Assembly (NCBI RefSeq): GCF_033446605.1
Contig: NZ_JAWQUO010000013.1
Location: 62,001 to 126,000 of the forward strand
Direction of reading: 5' to 3'
DNA length: 64,000 nucleotides
DNA from: Iodobacter sp025352645
GTDB taxonomy: Bacteria > Pseudomonadota > Gammaproteobacteria > Burkholderiales > Chitinibacteraceae
Within the stretch, counting starts at the first letter, position 1. The number at the start of each line of letters is the position of its first letter. Made by a program: the position numbers and the translations under genes. This document shows, in pieces, positions 59,553 to 64,000 of the stretch. The notes beneath the pieces are model-generated. The model saw only the letters and a program-made list of their open reading frames with translations, had not been told where the DNA came from and ran no database searches.

Positions 59553-59912
59553 ATGCCTCGCGTTAAACGTGGTGTTACAGCTCGTGCCCGTCATAAGAAA
59601 ATCATCGCTCTGGCCAAAGGCTATCGTGGTCGTCGTAAAAATGTCTATCGTGTAGCCAAACAGGCTGTCATGAAGGCAGGTCAATACGCTTACCGTGACC
59701 GTCGTCAGAAAAAGCGTCAGTTCCGTCGCCTATGGATTGCGCGTATCAACGCTGCATCCCGTGAGTGCGGTCTGGCCTACAGCCGTTTCATGAACGGTCT
59801 GAAGAAAGCTGGTATTGAAGTTGACCGTAAGGTTCTCGCTGATATGGCTATTTTTGACAAACCGGCTTTTGCCCAGTTTGTTGAAGTAGCTAAGGCGAAA
59901 TTAGCCGCCTAA
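59553..59912 (+). CDS. rplT: 50S ribosomal protein L20
   Basis: 119 residues; starts PRVKRGVTARARHKKIIALA with KGYRGRRKNVYRVAKQAV, the L20 signature RRQKKRQFRRLWIARINAA. L20 is needed early in 50S assembly and represses its own operon in E. coli. A terminator follows. Confidence 0.97.
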   Translation: MPRVKRGVTARARHKKIIALAKGYRGRRKNVYRVAKQAVMKAGQYAYRDRRQKKRQFRRLWIARINAASRECGLAYSRFMNGLKKAGIEVDRKVLADMAIFDKPAFAQFVEVAKAKLAA

Positions 59913-59931
59913 TCGGCTGGTCGACAAGAGG

Positions 59932-59957
59932 GGGAGGCTTCTGGCCTCCCTTTTTTA
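59932..59957 (+). terminator. rplT terminator
   Basis: GGGAGGC, TTCTG, GCCTCCC and six T, 20 bp after the rplT stop. pheS starts 95 bp further, so it needs read-through or its own promoter. Confidence 0.9.
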
Positions 59958-60051
59958 TTCCTTTGGTTTAACCAAAGGGCTGCTTTTTCTGACTGTCTTA
60001 ATTGATGCGTCAGCTTGAGCAAAACAATTTGCCTGAGATTGCCGCAAGATC

Positions 60052-61038
60052 ATGGTTGATAACGTACAAGCGATTCTGGAAAAAGGCTTGGCTGCATTAA
60101 ATGCAACCAATGACCCGAACGAACTTGAAAATGCCAAGGCGCAATTTATTGGCAAGCAGGGCGAGATTTCTGCGCTCTTAAAACAGTTAGCCACCTTGCC
60201 ACCCGAAGAAAAAAAATCTTTTGGTGCAATCGTTAATCAGGCTAAGCAAGCATTTGAAGCCTCGCTTAATGCGCGTAGAGAATCTATTGCTCAAGATAAG
60301 CTGGCTAAGCAATTAGCGGCTGAAGCCTTAGATATCACCTTGCCTGGCCGTGGGCTGGCTGGTGGTGGCTTGCACCCAGTAACACTGGTGCGTCAGCGTA
60401 TAGAAACGCTATTCCACTCTATGGGTTTCGCTGTGGCTGATGGCCCCGAAATCGAAACAGATTTTTATAATTTTGAAGCCTTGAATCTGCCGCCAGATCA
60501 TCCTGCTCGCGGTATGGCAGACACCTTTTACGTGGAAGGTGGTGAAGTATTGCGCACGCATACTTCCCCTATTCAAGCGCGTTATATGGAAAGCCATGAG
60601 CCGCCGATTAAGATTATCGCGCCGGGTCGTGTTTACCGTGTTGATTCTGATGCTACGCACTCGCCGATGTTCCATCAGATGGAAGGCCTGTGGGTTGATC
60701 AAGATGTTTCATTTACCGATTTAAAAAGTGTGATTGTCAGCTTTCTGCGCCAGTTCTTTGAGCGTGATGATCTGGAAGTGCGCTTTCGCCCTTCATTCTT
60801 CCCGTTTACCGAGCCTTCCGCCGAGATCGATGTAAAGTGGTCTAAAGGTTGGATGGAAGTGGGGGGCTGCGGCATGGTGCATCCTAATGTACTAAAAAAT
60901 GTCGGTATTGATAGCGAGAAATTCACAGGCTTTGCCTTTGGTATTGGTCTAGATCGTTTTGCAATGCTGTATTACGGCGTGAATGATTTGCGCCTCTTCT
61001 TCGAGAACGATATTTCCTTCCTCGAGCAGTTCAAGTAA
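60052..61038 (+). CDS. pheS: Phenylalanyl-tRNA synthetase alpha subunit
   Basis: 328 residues (E. coli 327). N-terminal coiled coil (about 1-85), then class II core with motif 2 GRVYRVDSDATHSPMFHQMEGLWVD (in outline) and motif 3 GFAFGIGLDRFAMLYYGV. The start ATG 60052 gives MVDNVQAILEKGLAALN. No Phe-rich leader peptide is evident in the 95 bp after the rplT terminator. Confidence 0.97.
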   Translation: MVDNVQAILEKGLAALNATNDPNELENAKAQFIGKQGEISALLKQLATLPPEEKKSFGAIVNQAKQAFEASLNARRESIAQDKLAKQLAAEALDITLPGRGLAGGGLHPVTLVRQRIETLFHSMGFAVADGPEIETDFYNFEALNLPPDHPARGMADTFYVEGGEVLRTHTSPIQARYMESHEPPIKIIAPGRVYRVDSDATHSPMFHQMEGLWVDQDVSFTDLKSVIVSFLRQFFERDDLEVRFRPSFFPFTEPSAEIDVKWSKGWMEVGGCGMVHPNVLKNVGIDSEKFTGFAFGIGLDRFAMLYYGVNDLRLFFENDISFLEQFK

Positions 61039-61062
61039 TTGCTGCTGTTTAAAAAAGGAGTG

Positions 61063-61091
61063 CAGCTAAAGCGTAATACTTGCTTTAGCTG
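61063..61091 (+). promoter_or_regulatory. Hairpin between pheS and pheT
   Basis: CAGCTAAAGC (61063-61072), 9-nt loop, GCTTTAGCTG (61082-61091). There is no direct T-run, only GGCTTTTTCT ten bases on. The pheS-pheT gap of 106 bp is longer than usual, so this may tune pheT level. Confidence 0.55.
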
Positions 61092-61144
61092 ACTTGGCTT
61101 TTTCTAGCGGATGTTTAATTCTCCGCGTGTCGTGGGTGCGAGTG

Positions 61145-63499
61145 ATGAAATTTTCTGAACAGTGGTTGCGTAGCTGGGTTAACCCAGCACTAAATTCTGA
61201 GCAACTGGCGCATTTATTAACGATGGCCGGTTTAGAAGTAGAAGAAAATGACCCTGCAGCGCCTGAGTTTACTCAAGTGTTTGTGGCAGAGGTGCTGTCT
61301 GTTACTAAGCATGAAAATGCTGACAAACTCAATGTTTGTACTGTAAATGTGGGTGAAGCTGAGCCACTGCAAATTGTATGTGGCGCACCGAATGTGGCCC
61401 CAGGTATTAAAGTGCCTTGCGCCCGAGTTGGTGCGGCCTTGCCTGGCGATTTTAATATCAAAAAAGCTAAAGTTCGTGGGGTTGAGTCTTTTGGCATGCT
61501 CTGCTCGGGTGACGAATTAGGCATGCCCAGCGATGTAGATGGCTTAATGATTTTGCCTAGCGATGCGCCTATTGGCATGTCGATTCGCGAATATTTACAG
61601 CTTAATGATCGCTTGCTGACATTAAAGCTCACGCCAAATCGCACGGATTGTTTATCCATTAAAGGCATTGCCCGTGAAGTGGCGGCTTTAACGGATGCAG
61701 CTCTCACATCTGTGGAAACACCAGCAGTCGTACCTTGTTGTGATGACGTGATCTCCGTGGCATTAAATGCAGATGCCGCTTGCCCACGCTACGCTGGTCG
61801 TGTGATCAAAAATGTAAACCAAGCTGCCGCTACCCCAGATTGGATGAAACAACGCTTAGAGCGTTCGGGTTTACGCTCGATCTCGGCGATTGTTGATGTA
61901 ACTAATTATGTGTTGCTAGAGCTTGGTCAGCCTATGCATGCTTTTGATGCAGATAAGCTAGAAGGCGGTATTCAGGCTCGTTTTGCTAAGCCTGGCGAAA
62001 AGATTACGCTGCTCAATGAAAAAGAGCTAACGCTTGAAGCCGATATGCTGGTGATTGCGGATAGCGTGAAGCCTTTAGCGCTGGCTGGCATTATGGGCGG
62101 CTTAGATTCTGCTGTAGTCGCTGGCACACGCCATATCTTTTTAGAATCAGCCTTCTTTGCACCTAGTGTCATTACTGGGCGCTCACGCCGCGTTGGTTTT
62201 AGCTCAGATAGCTCGCATCGTTTTGAGCGTGGCATTGATTTTGCTAATGTGCTGAATGCGCTTGAGCGTGCCAGCCAACTGATTATTGAAATTTGTGGTG
62301 GTGAAGCCGGCCCAGTTACAGAAGCTGTGGCAGAGCTGCCAGCACGCCCAGCTGTGGCATTGCGTGTATCGCGCGTGGCCAAGGTGTTGGGCATTTCTTT
62401 ATCTGCTGATGAAATCCTTGCGCTGCTGGCACGTTTGGCCTTGCCAACGTCAGTGGCAGGCGATGTTATTACCGTAACCCCGCCGTCGTTCCGTTTCGAT
62501 ATTGTGATTGAAGAAGATTTAATCGAAGAAATTGCCCGCCTATTTGGCTACGACAATATCCCCGTTGCGCCATCTGCATCACGTCAGGTGATGCTGCCGC
62601 AGCCGGGCAATCTTCGAGCAACTTCTGCTTTGAAAAAATTAATGGTTTCTCGAGATTATTTCGAAGCGATCAGCTACGCCTTTGTTGAAGAAAAATGGGA
62701 AGCAGATTTTGCGGGTAATACCAGCCCGATTAAATTGCTAAACCCAATCTCCAGCCAAATGAGTGTAATGCGCTCTAGCCTATTTGGCGGTTTGATCTCA
62801 GCCTTGCAAGGCAATATCAAACGCAAGCAAGAGCGTGTACGCCTGTTTGAATTGGCTCGCGTATTTCATGGCAAGGACGCCAGCGCTCAGCCAGAAAAAC
62901 TAGCTGGTTTAGCTTGGGGGCATCGCACTGCAGAGCAGTGGGCTAGCGCTAAGCAACAAATTGATTTTTATGATGTAAAAGCCGATGTAGAAGTATTGCT
63001 TGCTCCATGCCAAGCAGAATTCCGCCGTGCCGACCATCCAGCCCTACATCCTGGCCGCGCTGCCGAAGTGTTGTTAAACGGCGTCGTGGTTGGTGTGATT
63101 GGCGAGCTGCATCCTAAATGGGTGCAATCGTACGATTTAGGCACAGCGCCAGTCTTGTTTGAATTGGATGTAGCTGCACTTGTAAGCGTTGAACAGCTTA
63201 CAGCGAAGCCTGTATCCAAACTACAAGTTGTTCGCCGTGACCTTGCCTTGCTGGTAGATGAAAGCTTGTCTGTGGCAACACTACAAGCCGCCTTCACCAA
63301 TCTGAATAACCCGCTCCTTATAGCATCGGAAGTGTTCGATGTCTACCGAGGAAAAGGCGTTCCAGAGGGTAAAAAAAGCCTTGCTTTCAAGATGTTAATG
63401 CAAGATACTCACAAAACTCTTACTGATGAGGAAGTCGACGCCGTTGTCGCGGATATGCTCCGTGCCGCTGAAGTAAACGGTGCGACGTTGAGAGTCTAA
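61145..63499 (+). CDS. pheT: Phenylalanyl-tRNA synthetase beta subunit
   Basis: 784 residues (E. coli 795). N-terminal MKFSEQWLRSWVNPALNSEQLAHLLTMAGLEVEE, the OB-like EMAP domain (VFVAEVLSVTKHENADKLNVCTVNVG, in outline), B3/B4 editing domain, B5, catalytic-like core and the C-terminal anticodon-recognition fold (VSKLQVVRRDLALLVDE). ATG 61145 is chosen; the reading from 61094 adds 17 atypical residues. The stop overlaps an ATG for ihfA. Confidence 0.96.
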   Translation: MKFSEQWLRSWVNPALNSEQLAHLLTMAGLEVEENDPAAPEFTQVFVAEVLSVTKHENADKLNVCTVNVGEAEPLQIVCGAPNVAPGIKVPCARVGAALPGDFNIKKAKVRGVESFGMLCSGDELGMPSDVDGLMILPSDAPIGMSIREYLQLNDRLLTLKLTPNRTDCLSIKGIAREVAALTDAALTSVETPAVVPCCDDVISVALNADAACPRYAGRVIKNVNQAAATPDWMKQRLERSGLRSISAIVDVTNYVLLELGQPMHAFDADKLEGGIQARFAKPGEKITLLNEKELTLEADMLVIADSVKPLALAGIMGGLDSAVVAGTRHIFLESAFFAPSVITGRSRRVGFSSDSSHRFERGIDFANVLNALERASQLIIEICGGEAGPVTEAVAELPARPAVALRVSRVAKVLGISLSADEILALLARLALPTSVAGDVITVTPPSFRFDIVIEEDLIEEIARLFGYDNIPVAPSASRQVMLPQPGNLRATSALKKLMVSRDYFEAISYAFVEEKWEADFAGNTSPIKLLNPISSQMSVMRSSLFGGLISALQGNIKRKQERVRLFELARVFHGKDASAQPEKLAGLAWGHRTAEQWASAKQQIDFYDVKADVEVLLAPCQAEFRRADHPALHPGRAAEVLLNGVVVGVIGELHPKWVQSYDLGTAPVLFELDVAALVSVEQLTAKPVSKLQVVRRDLALLVDESLSVATLQAAFTNLNNPLLIASEVFDVYRGKGVPEGKKSLAFKMLMQDTHKTLTDEEVDAVVADMLRAAEVNGATLRV

Positions 63500-63846
63500 T
63501 GCTAATGCAGTATACCCCCCCTACTATGATGACACTTACTAAAGCTGACTTAGCGGATATGTTGTTCGATAAGGTTGGCTTGAATAAGCGTGAAGCGAAA
63601 GACATGGTCGAAGCCTTCTTCGAGGAAATCCGCACGTCCCTTTCTGAGGGCGATTCGGTAAAACTCTCCGGCTTTGGCAATTTTCAGCTCAGAGACAAGC
63701 CACAACGTCCTGGGCGCAATCCTAAAACAGGCGAAGAAATCCCCATCTCCGCACGGCGCGTGGTTACCTTTCACGCCAGTCAAAAGCTGAAGGGAATGGT
63801 CGAAAGTCACTATGCAAAGCACCAGCCTCGTCATACCGACCAGTGA
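63499..63846 (+). CDS. ihfA: Integration host factor alpha subunit
   Basis: DNA-bending HU-family protein; with IHF-beta it shapes promoters and recombination sites. Core: LTKADLADMLFDKVGLNKREAKDMVEAFFEEIR, KLSGFGNFQLRDKPQRPGRNPKTGE (each in outline) with the intercalating Pro in the beta arm, and ISARRVVTFHASQKLK. The start is uncertain: ATG 63499 overlaps the pheT stop (TAATG) and has GAGAG upstream, whereas the family normally begins at MTLTKAD, that is ATG 63526 or 63529, which lacks a clear ribosome binding site. Confidence 0.95.
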   Translation: MLMQYTPPTMMTLTKADLADMLFDKVGLNKREAKDMVEAFFEEIRTSLSEGDSVKLSGFGNFQLRDKPQRPGRNPKTGEEIPISARRVVTFHASQKLKGMVESHYAKHQPRHTDQ

Positions 63847-64000
63847 TCTACCCTCTATCCCAGCTAAACGCTACTTCACCATTGGTGAAGTAAGCGAGCT
63901 GTGCGGGGTAAAACCGCATGTGCTGCGTTACTGGGAGCAGGAGTTCACGCAATTAAAGCCCGTAAAGCGGCGCGGCAATCGGCGTTACTATCAGCACCAT
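63812..64000 (+). CDS. MerR family transcriptional regulator, cut by window end
   Basis: The first 63 codons of a regulator whose start overlaps ihfA by 35 bp. After a 19-residue lead the MerR helix-turn-helix is clear: YFTIGEVSELCGVKPHVLRYWEQEF, then LKPVKRRGNRRYY (outline). A MerR-type gene after ihfA is the usual order in beta- and gammaproteobacteria; its target is not known from this window. Confidence 0.9.
   Translation, partial: MQSTSLVIPTSDLPSIPAKRYFTIGEVSELCGVKPHVLRYWEQEFTQLKPVKRRGNRRYYQHH

Noticed and set aside
1..64000. CRISPR arrays, prophage or integrase genes, rRNA operons, replication origin
   Set aside because: No regularly spaced repeats, phage structural or integrase genes, rRNA sequence or DnaA-box cluster were seen on either strand.

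Overview
The window looks like chromosomal DNA of a betaproteobacterium, most likely of the order Neisseriales (Chromobacteriaceae/Chitinibacteraceae type, for example an Iodobacter- or Deefgea-like organism). This is inferred from gene order (cyaY/lptM/lysA; carA-carB-greA; yhbY-rlmE-ftsH-folP-glmM; tpiA-secG-tRNA-Leu-nuoA-N-DUF2818; thrS-infC-rpmI-rplT-pheS-pheT-ihfA-merR) and from protein families (DUF1841, DUF2818, DUF4149, a PEP-CTERM protein). No database search was possible.

Layout. 1-5.8 kb: the end of a defence locus, with a truncated ABC/AAA-type ATPase overlapping a DUF4276 (Toprim-like) gene, a small DUF6933-like gene, and a type I restriction subunit HsdR that carries two in-frame palindromic-repeat insertions. 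5.9-6.3 kb: nested inverted repeats and an orphan ORF. 6.3-9.7 kb: sialidase-like protein with a membrane partner, MtfA-type peptidase, RsmJ. 9.7-10.1 kb: three identical tRNA-Asn genes on the minus strand with a strong promoter. 10.2-19.6 kb: housekeeping genes (AsmA-like, YgfZ, FabI, class II amidotransferase, LysA, Lrp/AsnC regulator, LptM, CyaY, YqaA-like, BepA, DUF1841, glutathione peroxidase), with two intergenic inverted-repeat elements between lrp and lptM. 19.7-25.3 kb: carA-carB-greA with a possible attenuator in the carA leader, then a DUF4149 gene. 25.4-30.8 kb: yhbY, rlmE, ftsH, folP, glmM. 31-35.2 kb: a small BON protein and the phosphate transporter pstSCAB on the minus strand. 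35.4-51.5 kb: tpiA, secG, tRNA-Leu, and the complete 14-gene respiratory complex I operon nuoA-N followed by a DUF2818 gene. 51.6-55.9 kb: a small Cys-rich secreted protein, a large plant-like subtilase and an overlapping PEP-CTERM protein. 56.4-64 kb: tRNA-Val, a structured leader with terminator, and the translation operon thrS-infC-rpmI-rplT-pheS-pheT-ihfA plus the start of a MerR-type regulator.

Most of the window is conserved core genome. The accessory parts are the defence locus at the left end, the repeat elements at 5.9-6.1 and 16.2-16.35 kb, and the secreted protease/PEP-CTERM pair. The most unusual features are the two protein-coding palindromic repeats inside hsdR, the ATPase-DUF4276 pair in a restriction locus, an ATA start for infC, a tRNA-Val with C instead of U at position 33, and structured leaders before carA and thrS.
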